Origin: Akanthomyces muscarius
Lineage: Eukaryota > Ascomycota > Sordariomycetes > Hypocreales > Cordycipitaceae
DNA: 64,000 nucleotides
Assembly (NCBI RefSeq): GCF_028009165.1
Contig: NC_079242.1
Coordinates: 4,588,001-4,652,000 of the forward strand
Direction of reading: 5' to 3'
The translations under genes were made by a program, and so were the position numbers. The notes below the pieces were generated by a model. The model was not told where the DNA came from. It made no database searches and saw only the letters and a list, made by a program, of their open reading frames with translations. Below, piece after piece: positions 10,640 to 24,366 of this stretch (position 1 is the stretch's first letter; each line of letters begins with the position of its first letter).

Positions 10640-11635
10640 CTACGGATTACCATCATTTCCCTCGTTGATATCCTTGGGCACAAGTTCCTCCCTCATCTGC
10701 TTCCTCCGATTCAAGATCCGCCACTCCTCATACGGCATGCCATCCGCCAGCGCCGGCCTCTGGCTGATCCGGTATTCGTCCAGCGGTGCGTAATGGAGCC
10801 CCTCGCATATAATCACGCGGTCGCCGTCGACTGGGGCGCGTCCGATGCGCAGCTTGCGCAGGTGCACGTAGCCCGAGCGGCCGCGGCCGCACTGGCGGTC
10901 CAGGTGCTCGCTCGCCGCCCGCCACAGGGGCAAGCTGCAGTTGCGGAGGTCCTTGTACGGGCACATGTAGATGGTCGTCTTGCCCGACGTGCTCGCGTAG
11001 AGGCTGTTATTGGGCAGCTGAAAGCGATTGCACATGTACTCGAGGTGCCGCGAGGCGCGGCGCTCCTCAAATGGGTCGACGGCCAGCCCCGTGCATTCGG
11101 TGTCCTTGAAATCGTGGGGGGAGTCCGTGATCGGATTCCCCTTGTCAGGGAGATGCGGCCAGATGAACATGCCGTCGGGTGCTCCATCAAAGAGCGTCAA
11201 GAGCGCCTCCATGCCGAAGCTAATAGGAACACGATTACCCTCCTTGTCCAGATGGAGCTCGCCGCCGAATTCTTTTTCCTTTTGCGCAATCTGCTCATCA
11301 GTGGCATTGCCATATTGACCGGGCCACCGTTGGCGTGCTCCCTCCAACAGGTCCAGAGCCGATGTTAGACTCACAGCGCCTGTACTAGTCGGTGTAGCCG
11401 CTCCTGTGCGTGTTGTGTCGGGGATCGGGTAATATGGACTAGGCGCTTGTTTATGGCTTGTAGCAGTAGAGCTAGTAGGACTATCAGGAACAAGTTCACC
11501 AGTACCTGCGTGACGGGGAGTCGATAAGAGAGGACTCATAGAGGATGTAACACTGGTAAAAGCACTGGAATCCTGGCTGTCGCATTTACCAAGTACCGCT
11601 ATGGCCAGCAGAAGGGCTGCGGAAGTAGGCTTCAT
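10640..11635 (-). CDS. Secreted protein of unknown function
   Basis: Single exon, 331 residues, with the ATG at 11635. The first 20 residues (MKPTSAALLLAIAVLGKCDS) form a clear signal peptide. Residues ~20-85 are Ser/Thr/Pro-rich. The rest is a compact domain with six well-spaced cysteines after the linker (in ECTGL, MCNRF, MCPYK, NCSLP, QCGRG and ICEGL), consistent with three disulfides, and N-glycosylation sequons such as NNS and NCS. No enzyme motif or known effector family is recognised. The C-terminal ~50 residues are charged (RRKQMREELVPKD) with no transmembrane segment or GPI signal. The in-frame extension to 11671 has no ATG. It is probably extracellular; function unknown. Confidence 0.75.
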   Translation of the reverse strand: MKPTSAALLLAIAVLGKCDSQDSSAFTSVTSSMSPLLSTPRHAGTGELVPDSPTSSTATSHKQAPSPYYPIPDTTRTGAATPTSTGAVSLTSALDLLEGARQRWPGQYGNATDEQIAQKEKEFGGELHLDKEGNRVPISFGMEALLTLFDGAPDGMFIWPHLPDKGNPITDSPHDFKDTECTGLAVDPFEERRASRHLEYMCNRFQLPNNSLYASTSGKTTIYMCPYKDLRNCSLPLWRAASEHLDRQCGRGRSGYVHLRKLRIGRAPVDGDRVIICEGLHYAPLDEYRISQRPALADGMPYEEWRILNRRKQMREELVPKDINEGNDGNP

Positions 11636-12442
11636 AACGAGCGCTGACAGTCCTGATACGCGGGCGCGCAAGTGGCTGGCAGTTTCCAGGGGAGAAGAAT
11701 ATAGAAACCGGAACGGAGAGAGAAGTGTACGATTTGAATAGTTTGCATCCTGTCACCTGCAAGTTTTCGAGAGGCTTGACAAAGTTCGGACCTAGCGCCG
11801 CCATGGTGGTTGTTGAGTGTGTGTTTGCAGCCGCTCGATAGTGTAGCGCCTCGCGCCCCGTCAGCACAATCGCATCAAGGACGTAGGCATAAAGCAAGAT
11901 GAGTAAGAAGAACAAGAAGAAGTGTGCTATTCTTGTCACTGTGGTTGAAATTCAGAGCCAGACGGGCAGGTATGCTGCGTTATATTCGTCTTCTATTTCT
12001 CTCGCGTAGTTGCTAGATACATCCCACAGGTTCCCATCGCACCATGCTAGAAAACACAAAAAAAGCAAACTAAACTCAGACCATGAGGAAGAACAGAGAT
12101 GAGGTACTGAGGCACCAAATCGGACATGCGACGACGGGTTCGCGCTTCTGGCTTTTTCTATATCCCAACGTACCAAGCTCGCTGGCACTGTACCAGTCGC
12201 TTCCACAATGGCACGAGCCTATCTCCACGTCGTCATAGTGAAGTGGCAAAAACAGTTAAAAAAGATAAGCAAAATTGTAAGGAGTGACGAAACGCCGCCT
12301 GATCATCGACCATTGGATCCACCAATGGGCATAAGCAGCAAAACCTTTAAACGCCGTGAATGCCAGTGACAAAATTGAAAAGAAGAGAGGTTGAGGTATT
12401 ATATCGGAGGCATCTGCTCGTAGTGACGTTACAAGGGTGAGC
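11636..12442. other. Intergenic region, leader of the secreted-protein gene
   Basis: Upstream side of the secreted-protein gene and 3' flank of the WSC gene. A minus-strand open frame that reaches 11939 has a hydrophobic start but no ATG, so I do not call it. Nothing else is recognised. Confidence 0.5.
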
Positions 12443-13370
12443 TTATGCGTTGGTGACCTGTTGAGAAAAGCTTTGTTAGCAACGCAGGTGGCGGTTTAGA
12501 CTTGAGGCAACGTACCCTGAGGATTTTGCGAGAGTAATCCTGGTTATCGGCTATGCTGCCATCGCTCAGACGACGGTGAGCCAGGGAAGGGTCAAGACGC
12601 GAGTCGGTGATGGAAATGCCGCCAGAGGTGCTGGGAGGCTTGGATCCGCTGATGAAGGCATTGACAGCGGCATTGCGGCGGTGCTCCTCTTCGATTTCGG
12701 CGTTGCGCTTTCGGCGGATGAAGAAGATGATGGCACCGATGATGGCAGCAGCGACCACAACACCAACGACTACACCAGCTGCAATAGCAGCTGTGTTGGG
12801 ACCACCGCTGGATTTCTCAGGCTTTTTAGTGTCTGCGCTCGGTGAGCTCGAGACTGCAGCAGTGGACGACGATGCTGCCGAGGAACTGCTCTGCGTAGCT
12901 GTCGAAGAGGCCGAGGAAGCGGATGATGAAGCGGAGGAAGAATCGGGGTAGTAGCCGGGAGACAAGTTGCTGCCTAGGTTGTAAATCGAGTAGGCATCTG
13001 TGATACCACCGCACATCTCCTTATCGAAACCATTGCACGGGTAGTCGCACTTTGACGAATCAATTGCGTCGTTCTTGGCTGGGTAGACGTCACCGCAGTA
13101 GCATTTCTGAGGCCCAATAGCACAAACCGGTTTGTCGAGACCTTTGCAAGCCTCGCCGCACTTGCCGCTGGAGAGAAACGTGGGGTCGACCGTCACGGCG
13201 GTCATGTTGCCTACGTTTGAAAAGCAGCCCTGGACCGTGGCTACACCAGTTCGGGGCATGCCTGTTTCAGCAGGCATGGGGGCGCGAACATGGTGAAAGT
13301 TGGAGTGGGCGTTGGCGAAGGCGCCAACGGCAGCCATGGCGGGTAGGGCAACGGTGAACGACGACTTCAT
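12443..13370 (-). CDS. WSC-domain cell wall integrity sensor (Wsc1/Slg1 type)
   Basis: Plasma-membrane stress sensor feeding the Rho1-Pkc1 cell-wall pathway. Exon 1 is 13370-12516 and exon 2 only 15 bp, 12457-12443, coding VTNA plus stop; the intron 12458-12515 is 58 bp, GT-AG. The product is 289 residues. Signal peptide is residues 1-22; the WSC domain spans ~43-131 with nine cysteines (49, 71, 75, 83, 90, 92, 108, 112, 120); a Ser-rich mucin-like stalk covers ~143-180. One transmembrane helix lies at ~194-218 followed by basic RRKRN, then a cytoplasmic tail ending DYSRKILRVTNA. The tail end matches the conserved C-terminus of filamentous-fungal Wsc sensors, which supports the tiny last exon. 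Reading through the intron would give a different tail ending at 12429. Confidence 0.9.
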
Positions 13371-16300
13371 CTTGTCGAACGCGAAGGAGCAATGTGCGAG
13401 AGGAAGGCGGCCGCTCAAGGGCAGGAGGGCAAAGTGAGTTCAAGATGCCGCGTCGTGGTTGGCCTGATCAGAGATCACGATCAATGAAAGCGTGGAGAGT
13501 GAAGTCAAGCTCTGTCGGGGTGCAAGCGACGGATACACAGAAAATACTGAGGCGGCCGTACGTTTCGGGATGTTTGCGGGACCTTGGTGTCTGCCAAAGA
13601 TGCCTCCTGCTTTCGTTGTTGCTTTGGAGAACAACTGTCGAAGACTATCGTCGAAGAGCGGAAAAAGGGGGTGACAGCGTCGAACAGGATGTCGGAAGGA
13701 GAAAAAAACTGTCGAAATGACGACAAGTCAAAAAGAAGAAACAGGTTAGACAGAAGAAGAGAGGAATGACCCAGTTGAACAAAGAGTGATGGATCAAAGA
13801 AAAGAAGTGAGCGACATTGACAACGGGGAAGGCGAGCGCTGGAACGGAGAACGAGTGACCTGAGGGCGTTTGGTTGTTTTGTTGAAAGGGGACGATGTGA
13901 GCGAGCGGGCGATGGGGGGTGGGCGGCAGAGGCGCGGTGGGAGAGGCAGGGCAATTTTTCGAGGGGGGTGGGTACAGGCACTAGAGCAGGTACCAGAAGC
14001 AAGGGCCAGGGGGGCCAGCACGCCAAAACGACGCTGAGATTGGACAGTGCGAGATGCACGGTACGTGAAGGGGAGGTCCCGGTACCTGCCCGCGCGGTCC
14101 GTCCAGGTACCAGTCCATGGCTTTTTGGGTGCGCTGCTGCAGGCGACGCGGGAGAACAGTACCGGGGAGCAACACCAACAGCGCACCAGCACTAGCAAAA
14201 CTGGATACACGGACAAGTCCAGAACACCCAAAGGCCCCAGCAAGGCTCCGGAGCCTCCTCCAGTGTGGATGGAGCAGTTCGCACCACTATCGCAGCATGT
14301 GCAGGCACCAGATTGCATTGTTTCCAGCGCGTTTGTGAGACCCCTGGCCAGCGCTGTGCAGTCTGCCTTGGAAGCAAAAGCTCCAGCGCCCAGTGGCTGG
14401 CCCCCCCTGACATGCGCTACGGGGCTCTGGCCAAGCACGCCAGCCAATGTCTGTCGCGGCCGCTGGAATGTCACGCGCCAATTGGTCACGGTCGGGGGCT
14501 GCGATTGGCAAGGTCTCGGCCACCAGCGGACCCGAAATGTACCTGAGATTTAGCGGCTGTTACAGCTTAACACAATGTACTCCGTACTTGCACTAAGCAA
14601 CACAAGCACCACGCTACAGCGCGATATCCAGATGGCGGATGCAGGAACCAAAGCAAGCCAAGTTTTTTCTTTCTTTCGATCCGGCGTTTCTTTTTCCCTC
14701 ACTACGGCGTATTTTCTACCTTTCGAATCCTTTCGCTCCCCGCAAGGGGTGCTAGTCGACGGGAGAGGGTGGGGATGGGCCGCGTACTCTACTGGGTACA
14801 CTCAATGCCCAGCGATCAGAAGCGACGTGTCGTGCACACCACCAGTGACACCACCATCAACAACTGGGCTTGGGCTTCAGGTACAGACCGCTGCCACTAC
14901 CTAGCCCGCCGTAGATACCGAGCCAGCGCTGATCACAAGTAGCGTGGACTCGATGCTCGCGAGCACAGTGTCAACTACGCACTTTACTAGCCTCGCGACG
15001 GCGCGAAGCGACTCAACTAACACAGACCCATCTCTTGCCAGTAATCAGTCATAGGTACCAATAGCACAAAAGGTCAGCAGCACAGCCTGACATGTACCGA
15101 CTTGCTTGCTACCCATCTATCTACCAATGCCATTGTCTTTCGGCTTTTCGCTTTCTAGTCATCTCAAATCACCACCACACCCTGGAGGCACTGGCCATTT
15201 CCACCGGCTCCACCGCAATTAAATGCTGCAACGCTCCGCCCTCGGCCTCGTTTGCTAATAATACACTCCCGCAATACCATTATTCTAAAATTTTAAAAAC
15301 AGATCTTATTTATTCCTCGTCCTCTTGGCTGTCCGTATTCGAGAATATATCGCACAGCCCCCCAAACATCATACGGTGGCGCCTGGGTCCCAACATTGGC
15401 GTTGGGCATTTGCTCGCCAGCCTGGGACATGTGTCTGCATGGCGGGGATCGGCACGGGCAACCAGTTTGGCACGGTGTCACACGGTGACACCCAGCGCGT
15501 AGCAACACCGCTAAAGTACCACTATTCGCCCGCCGTGCCAACATGCCTGTCCGTACCAGTACTACTCAGTATTTGCGAACAAACACACGGCTATGCAATA
15601 TCAATTTAATGACCCTGTTCGCATGCGTAATAACGCGCTGGCTCGTCTTGTTGCCCAGCCTGTACGGAGTAAATAATGCTCATCAACCCCTCGGTTTGCA
15701 TGTCCCAGGCCCTGGTTTGCCTACCCGTCACGCAATCTTAGCAATCTTACTGTACTGTGCCGAACTGTCCGTGAAAATCCTGCTGTAAAAAAAAAACGCC
15801 TCTTCCGATGCACGCTTCCTGTCATCTACTTCCTGTGCTTTCTGAAACGCACTATCTGGCCATCAGCACACCCGCTAATTATTCAGGCACAAAAGCTTGT
15901 TTCTCCCACCAGCATCGGGCTGCACGCTCCCCCGATACAGCGGAACTGTGCGCGGGGTTTTATGAAGGGAACCATTTAGTATTGCTACTGGTGCTGGGGC
16001 TTCATAGTGATGTGCACGATCGACGGTTTTATGCAACCTCAAGCTACGCTGTACTGATAATGGTTGTACCATTTTCTCCTGCATTAATTGGCATAAAAAA
16101 AGAGTTCCACGAAAAATACGCACAGTGCCCCTACCGTGCTTGTGTACTCCCAGGCTGGGCTCTCGATAACGCCTGTCGCTGGCACGAAACTGCCTTTATC
16201 AGCACCAATGTCGCAGACCTGAGACACCTTTACTTTGCTCGCTACTGGTACGCTTTGTCGACACCCGGGGTGTCTCTCGCGTCTTCATCTTGTACCTGCC

Positions 16301-18753
16301 ACACAGGGGCGCAATTGTGACGAAATAGCATCTCACACTATCGTCCGCAGCATCGTCGACTTGTCGCGGGCGTGGCATGCACTGCAGACTACCATCTTTC
16401 GGCAGCCAGGCCGACTAATAGCTGTTCTACAATGACTCTGAGATGATTGACAATCGCTTGCTTGTTTCCGCATATGCCGGATTGTGCTCGACTCGATTGC
16501 ATTAATCACGAGTCTCATTGTATTTTACGCGAGGCCAATCGTGGATAGATCCAACAGTGCCCCCCGTCTTGTCTTTTATTCCATCGTAATTAATGTCGCG
16601 TCTGACCCAAAAAGGTAGACCTTCCCTGGCGGGTGAGCCGTCTATTCAGATGGTGGATCACAGCAAAGGGGGATGAGGCTTGTTCTGTCTTTGTTCCTTG
16701 GCAGAGTGAATACGAATGGCCTGCACTGCCTCACAATATTATTACTGCGGAAGGAAGAGGAAGTACGTACTAATAGTCTACAGAGCAAAATAGCCAAGGC
16801 TGATTGCAATTACTGTCCAGTAACTATGTATATTTACTATAGCCCTTCGGCCGCCGACGTCCCGTCTCACGGTAGAGGTGTCAAGCGAGGAAAAAGGAAG
16901 CAACACGGCGAATAGAGGAGGCTCAAAACGATCCACAGCAAATTTTGGAACAAGCCGCACGAGTATCTCCTTTCCAATACAATTTCTTTGTTCGTGATCT
17001 CAACGCCTCAATGTCGCGTCTGAGATCTGCCTGCGCTGTTGGATAGTATGTATGCCTCTCACCGATACAACACTCCTCACTCTTCGAAATGCTACAACAA
17101 ATAGGGGGAATATTCTCTCGTCTTGCTTTCTCTTCTGTTGCCGCACACTGATAGAGATGCGGGCGAGAGCTCGATTCGAACTGGCACACATCAGCCTAAG
17201 AAGCGTTGCATCGCATGGCCTGATGATGTTCCACTTCCTTACTCGAGCCGTTGTTTCGGCTGAAGCATCGCATGTACATACATGTGGAACGCGTAGAAAA
17301 AAGAAAAGCAGACAGCTGCATTGCAGGCCAGCGCATCACGGCTGGCCCTCTCCCGATAGACTAGCGTCGCCGTCTTGTGCGGAAGCGCCGCCGTTGTTGC
17401 TTTTGATGAGGCTGACGTCCAAAGCTGGGCTCCCTGCCCATCGCTCTGGTAACAACTTGCTACGTCTATAACACCATGATGCTACATGTCTGCAGTCTGT
17501 TGCACATCGTAGCTTACATGTTTATCAACTATTTAGTATGATGAGACTCGTTCAAGCCGAGAAGAAAAAGCTGGGGTTGCTCTCGTTGTGCCGCCTGGAG
17601 ATGTCTCTCAAAGAACTCTTATCGGATGCACATGCTCGGCTAGAACGCAGTCATGAGTTGCTTCTCGTGTCCGGGAGACGACTACCATGCATAGAGTCTT
17701 AAGTAGCTTCCTTTCTGGCCGCCAAGTGCATGCGAGGTCGAGCTTTTCAGGCTTGGTATTCCCCGAACCTACCAGTACTCATCGCGGCCAAGCTGTAAGA
17801 GGGCCGTCGCGTTACCTTGCTGGAACACTCCCACTACAGCCCCCGGTTTCAGTGCCCGCAGGCCGCTGTCGGCTGTAGCCCTCTCTGCAGCCTGAGCCCT
17901 CTGCAGTCACGGCATTGTCCAACGCCGAAGGGTCGGCGGTCGGGGTGCGTCAGATTATCTGCAGCACTGCTCGGAAGTCTCAATATTATGGACAGTCATG
18001 CCCGCCTCGCGATGGCTTCGAGATCGGGGTCAGGTAGGCAGAACGATCTGGCAGCCTTAGGTTGTGAGGAGGGGGAGTGACGACGACACCATCTTTTTGG
18101 CGGCGGTGCCTGGGCATGGTACCCGGGTATGCAGGTCGCAGTTCAGAGGGGAGAGCGGCTGCGGCGTGCTGAAGGCTGAAGAGCTTACCCATTCAGGCAA
18201 GGTACCTCGTCAGTGACGCGAACTTGGGCGGTGGCAAAAGTACCTCGGCGGAGGTGTAGTCGGAAGAGAGCAATGCATCAATCGTTTTTGCAGTGGTCGG
18301 CTGAGCAGTAATGCGGCACTTTTGCCTAGGTTGTCTCTCAGACGGCCTTTCTATCAGGCCTAGCGCTGAAGCGGGCCGCTGCAGGTCTTCTGTTGTCGCT
18401 GTTGTTTCTGTTGTTTTGGAGGCGAAAAGCACCAATTCGCCGCCAAGCTAGCTGCTAAATAGACTGGCAGGCAGCTCTGTGGCGCACGCAAGCTCCGGCC
18501 AGCCCCCCCCGTCACCTTGGGCACGAGACGCAAGCAGCCTACCATCGATAACGACACCGGCCCACCCATCCCCCCAGCTGCGTCATGCTCCATCCATCCT
18601 TCAACCTTCAATCAACAAGGCAGCTTGGACAGTTCTTAAATACCTCTCTTTCCATCGTCATCCTCGGTCGCTGCATCGAGCCCTATCTACGCATACAACA
18701 AACAAACCCGTCGAATCGCTTTCTTTCGTCGTCCGACGAACAGCTCGCCCATC
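13371..18753. other. 5.4-kb region without a supportable gene
   Basis: The WSC leader side (13371 to ~14500) is purine-rich on the plus strand, that is pyrimidine-rich in the transcribed direction. From ~18480 to 18753 there is a pyrimidine-rich leader for PEP4. Between them, open frames (longest 15808-16320, 170 codons) have no family similarity, repeats or coding-like third positions. No transposon ends, tRNA or rRNA were recognised. Non-coding RNAs or a distal promoter are possible but not shown by the sequence. Confidence 0.5.
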
Positions 18754-20074
<1,321 letters not shown>

Positions 20075-21004
20075 ATGTTTCTGTACGCCGAAACCACGAG
20101 TAGTAGAGGTAATGCAGACCATTTGGTCCGCTAATGAACGCGCAAGGAGGAGACTATAGCGTCTGACTGCTCAGTTTGTTCACAGTCTTTCAAGTACACC
20201 ATACAAGGTACCTTCAATACAGTCCGATTCAATATATGCGTAATGAATGAGCTGCAAAATTCCAGTGCAATGCTGTGGTAGAGTAAAAGTAGCAACAGTG
20301 GAGTTGTGAGCTGGACGTGCAACAGGCAGCAAGACAGACTTGGAGCTAGGTGCTTTATGTTGCAATGTGCTGCCATTTAAGTGCTAACGGTCCGAGTTGG
20401 CTCGATTCAAGCAAGAGCGCTACGAGCTAGCTTAGCACCAACCATTGCCAGCATCTCGGCAGGAACCGGAGTAAAAGAAAAGCAAGCAGAAATAAATACC
20501 CAACATGATTATTCAAGGGAAGCCGTATCCTCACCTCCATGGTGGTGCAACGCTGCGGGCGCAAGGGAAGAGAGCAAGTCACGTGGGGCAATTTTAGCCT
20601 TTAGGCAGCGTGAGCACTGAGCAGTTGACGGGCCGGCCTGGTTGGCCGGCTGGCTAGCAGCCTCTGGCCCATACTTACCCATCGAGACACAGTCTTCCCC
20701 CATCGAGAGACGCCGCTCCTGGCAACCTTGTGTTTTATCCTTTGCTCGTCCCAATCTTTTCGGTAAAATCGGTCCCATTTCCGATTCCATCAAATGCAAC
20801 TGGCATTCTATATTTTTTCTGGCTGCTCTGCGAATTGAATCTCGCCCGCCAACGCGCGCGACTCTGATGAAAAAGGTTTGGCGTCGCACCCTAATCCACT
20901 TCTTCGCTCGACCAAAATCTACGAAATCGCGTATCGCGACGACGCCGGCTTCGAGAGCAACCCTTGGCCGCATCGCCCATCGCGAGACGTGACCAACGAA
21001 AAAC
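20075..21004. other. Intergenic region between PEP4 and Gln-rich gene
   Basis: 3' flank of PEP4 and promoter of the next plus-strand gene. TCACGTGG lies at 20579-20586, 419 bp upstream of the next start. Nothing else is recognised. Confidence 0.6.
20579..20586. promoter_or_regulatory. CACGTG-core site upstream of the Gln-rich protein gene
   Basis: TCACGTGG, one mismatch from the palindrome seen at 1673 and 10203. Candidate bHLH/Cbf1 site by motif only. Confidence 0.35.
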
Positions 21005-23723
21005 ATGGCGCAGCCTTCGCCCCTGCCGCCGCCTGCCAACGGCGTGTCGGCCTCCCCCGAAACCCCCAGCGATAGCCCCCAGCTGTCCCTTCCCGGCAAG
21101 CGGAAACGCGACGACGATGAGGGCGACGAGGTGTCTGCCCAACAGCAGGAGGCGACGGCCGCAGTCGACAACTGGGTGGGCAAAAACTCAGAAGAGCTTT
21201 TGAAATATTACCAACAGGTCCTGGCTAGGTAGGTTGCATTTTATTTTCTCGACGCGACGCCGTATCTGGAGACCACCTCCCTGGACGACGGCATCCTCTC
21301 CATTTGCTGTCCATCGCGGCTAACCACATCTGCATTGCAGCCTCGATAACGACAAGGCTATCTTTACGCGCGTGCTGCCGGAAGCTAACACGGACGAAGA
21401 ACCTCAAATCAAGCGCCAAAAATCCGCGGAACCCCCGACGCGGTCCACCATCAGCGACAAGTTTGCGGCCAACAAGTACGAAACCATTGACGAGGTCGTC
21501 GCCGACGTCGTCGCAGCCGTCGATGAGGCCCTGAAAGATCTTGATGCACAAGAGAACCCAAAGGAAGCCGTGCGTTTGAGGGAATTCAAACGCAAGGCTC
21601 TCAAGTACGCCGCGCAGGAGAAAGCATACCCGCGGATCAAGGCGGAGTCTCAGGAGGACTCCGAAAAGGCCTTCCAAGATGGCTCGTCGGTTTTGTCTAT
21701 TGTTGGCTTCGCGCCGCAAGAAAGAAGACTTTTTTCTAGTCTACCTGCGTCCGAGGATGTCGACTTTTCTGATGTGGCTCTGCCAGCCGGCGTGTCCATC
21801 GCCACCATTACAAGATCAAACCAGCAGATGCCCACGCGGACGCTTGGAGAGCTGTTTGGATCTCACCGCGCCTTGCCGCCTCTGAACCCCCCGAAACAAC
21901 CAAAGACGCAAGCAAAGGGAACCGCGATAGACTTTTACCACCCCGAGCCGACGAATGCCCGCACGAATTGCTATTTTAACACGAAGCTGTCGTCGGGTTA
22001 CTACCTCGACTATAGCAATGCCATTCCCTCGTCCCAAGCGGTGCCGAAACAGCGCGAACGTGCCGAAAGCTTGGCTGGAAAGAAGCCGTCTATGAGTGAA
22101 CTTGAAATGTCAGAAGTCGAGTCGCTGTTCCGCGGCGCCTTTTCGACCTTTGCCCCTTGCAAAGATGATTCCGCCGCCATAGTGCCTTCCAGCGTCGCTG
22201 GACGTATCTGGTGGCAGCGTTCGGGTCAGCAAATCTTCGATCGAATGCTTGATGCCGACTACTACGGAGACAAGCAAAATAAAGAATCAACGACCAACCC
22301 TACCGTTGATGAGATCGATGAGGCTGCCCTTCAGGATGCCATCGATCACTGGGATGAGACAGCCGTTGACCCCTCATTAGACGAGTTCATGGGTACTCGA
22401 AGCAAGGCGGACAAAGACACCGATGACATCCTCGGCGAGGTCTCAGACTTGATCGAGACACTAGCATCCTACCAGCGCATCCGTAATCTTACCCTGCCCA
22501 ACTCGCAGAACAGACAGTCTAGCGACCCTGTCACTGGCGATATGCTGGCCAGTTCGGGTCCAGAGCCGACCGAGGACGAGGTAGCCACGTACGAGATCCT
22601 CAAGTCCCAACTCGCCCTTATCGTCAAGACACTACCGCCTTTTGCTGTTGCCAAACTCGATGGAGATCAGTTGAATGATCTTCTCATCAGCACCAAGATA
22701 CAGGTCCACACAGACGACTATCATGGTACCATGGAAGAGGATGAAGCTGGTGTGCAAGCACGCCTTCGTGCCCAACAACAGCAGCAACAACAGCAGCAGC
22801 AGCAGCAAGCGGCCCAGACTGCTCGCCAGCAACCACAGCGGACACCCAGTGCTGGAGGCCAGTATCCTACCCAGTACCCGGCCGCTGCTCAATATGGCAC
22901 GCCGGGCCGCACACCGCAGCCGCAGCAATACTACCGCCCAGGCTCCCAGCCAGGTTTCCAGCCACAGCGCAACGCGACGCCGCAGCCGCCGCGCCCGCCG
23001 CAACCTAATCAGTACACGCGGCCAAATGGGTATCCCGCCAACCAGTACGCCACGCAGCTGGCCAAAGCCCAGACACCATATGGGCACCAGAACATGCCCC
23101 AGTACGCAAACCAACAACGACAGCAGTTTCCGCAGGCGCCATCGGCGCAGCCCGGCACCCCCAACGCGGCCGCCTACCACCAATACCAGCCACAGCAGCC
23201 TCAGAGCGTCGCAACACCGGGTAGTTATGCAGGGTATGCGAATGGAACACCCCAACCACACGCTCAGCACCCACCCGCGCAGCAGCAGAGACATATGTCG
23301 CCCCCTGGCCAGCAGCAGAGACAAACGTACAGCCAGTCTCCTAACATGCAGACTCAGCAGCGCTTCGCGACCCCGACCCCTCAGCCTGGCACGCCTGGTC
23401 AAGCAGCACGATACGTCCCCGGTGCGAATCAGCCTGGATACAGCCAGTCGCCGGGTCTTACCGGATACCACACGGTGATTTCAGAAGCGCAGCAACAGCG
23501 CATCATGGAGCAGGCCAAGGCCCGCGTCGCCGCTGGCGCTCAGCCGGGGAGCTACTCGAATGCTGCGCTGGCTGCCGCCCGCGCGAACCGCATCGCCAGC
23601 CAGCAGAAGCCGCAGACGCCGACGGCGCAGCGAGCCAGCACCCCGGTGCTGCCTCCGCACAAGGTTACGCCTGTGCCTGTGCCTCCGATCCCTGGTACCG
23701 CGCCTCAGCAGCCGCCGCAATAA
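21005..23723 (+). CDS. Gln/Pro-rich nuclear protein of unknown function
   Basis: Exons 21005-21228 and 21341-23723 (intron 112 bp, GT-AG) give 868 residues. Residues 1-60 are Pro/Ser-rich with a basic KRKRDDDEGDE patch that could act as a nuclear signal. Residues ~60-545 look folded: a conserved-looking NWVGKNSEELLKYYQQVL helix, TRTLGELFGSHRALPPLNPP, IDFYHPEP, and an acidic helical part (DDILGEVSDLIETLASYQR). A run of 12 Gln (553-564) starts a ~300-residue low-complexity tail rich in Gln, Pro, Tyr, Ala and Thr. Its composition resembles coactivator or chromatin-remodeller subunits (SWI/SNF, RSC or Mediator type), but I recognise no named domain, so this is inference. Polymorphism in the CAG/CAA run is expected. 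Confidence 0.85.
22773..22808 (+). repeat. CAA/CAG tract coding about 12 Gln
   Basis: Mixed CAA/CAG run inside the Gln-rich protein gene, opening its low-complexity C-terminal tail. Mixed codons point to a selected polyGln tract more than to pure slippage. Confidence 0.85.
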
Positions 23724-24366
23724 TGAATTCAGGGTAGAATTACGCTGCTGATGCGAGACTTTTATTGTAACAAAAATGGATACTGTGTTTTCTTTTTCTT
23801 CGTCAGTGGCCATGGAGATTAGGGTGATGTTTCTTGTACGGAAAGAGTTATTTTTGCATTTCGAATGGGGCTTTCTTTTGTGATACTATATTGCAATGTT
23901 GACTTTTCTACAAAAGAGAACTGGCAAGAAACGAAGGAAGGACCGAGGGAGGGGGATTAAAACAGGCGTATTAACAACCTCGGGTGAAGAAATATTCTTA
24001 TAATCTTGATATTTTATTCTATGGTTGATTGGACTGGCGTTTTCTACTTTTTCTTTCGTTGTATGAGCTGATGGTGCTACCGGGAGAGAGACGGAGAGAT
24101 TTGTTAATCAGATGCTTGCTTTTCGCCAATTCTTATCTTGTGGTTGTAATGTCGTGTTAGTAGATGGATGAAGGGAGGCATCAAGTCGCCCAATTCAGCT
24201 CTTGCTAATCATTCCACGTTTGTGAATTGTAGTGACCTGGGAACTGTCAAGATTGTGGGAGGTGTGAAGATTCTATAGATTCGTAAATTGAGTAGGGTAT
24301 CATAGATTCGAGAAGAAAAGTAGTCTATCCAAAACGCCGAAAAGTATGCTTCTTTATATACACTCC
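23724..24366. other. Tail-to-tail intergenic region
   Basis: Converging 3' ends of the Gln-rich gene (+) and the RMND1-family gene (-). AT-rich, with no open frame of note. Confidence 0.65.

Noticed and set aside
11586..11939. 117-codon minus-strand frame upstream of the secreted-protein gene
   Set aside because: It starts with GTG, not ATG, and overlaps the secreted protein start in another frame; probably leader sequence.
15808..16320. 170-codon plus-strand frame in the 13.4-18.75 kb gap
   Set aside because: Starts with ATG but has no domain and no coding-like third-position bias; best explained by chance.
17158..17265. tRNA-like T-arm (TTCGAAT) on the minus strand
   Set aside because: The T-stem pairs at only 3 of 5 positions and no matching 5' acceptor half is found; the likeness is probably chance.
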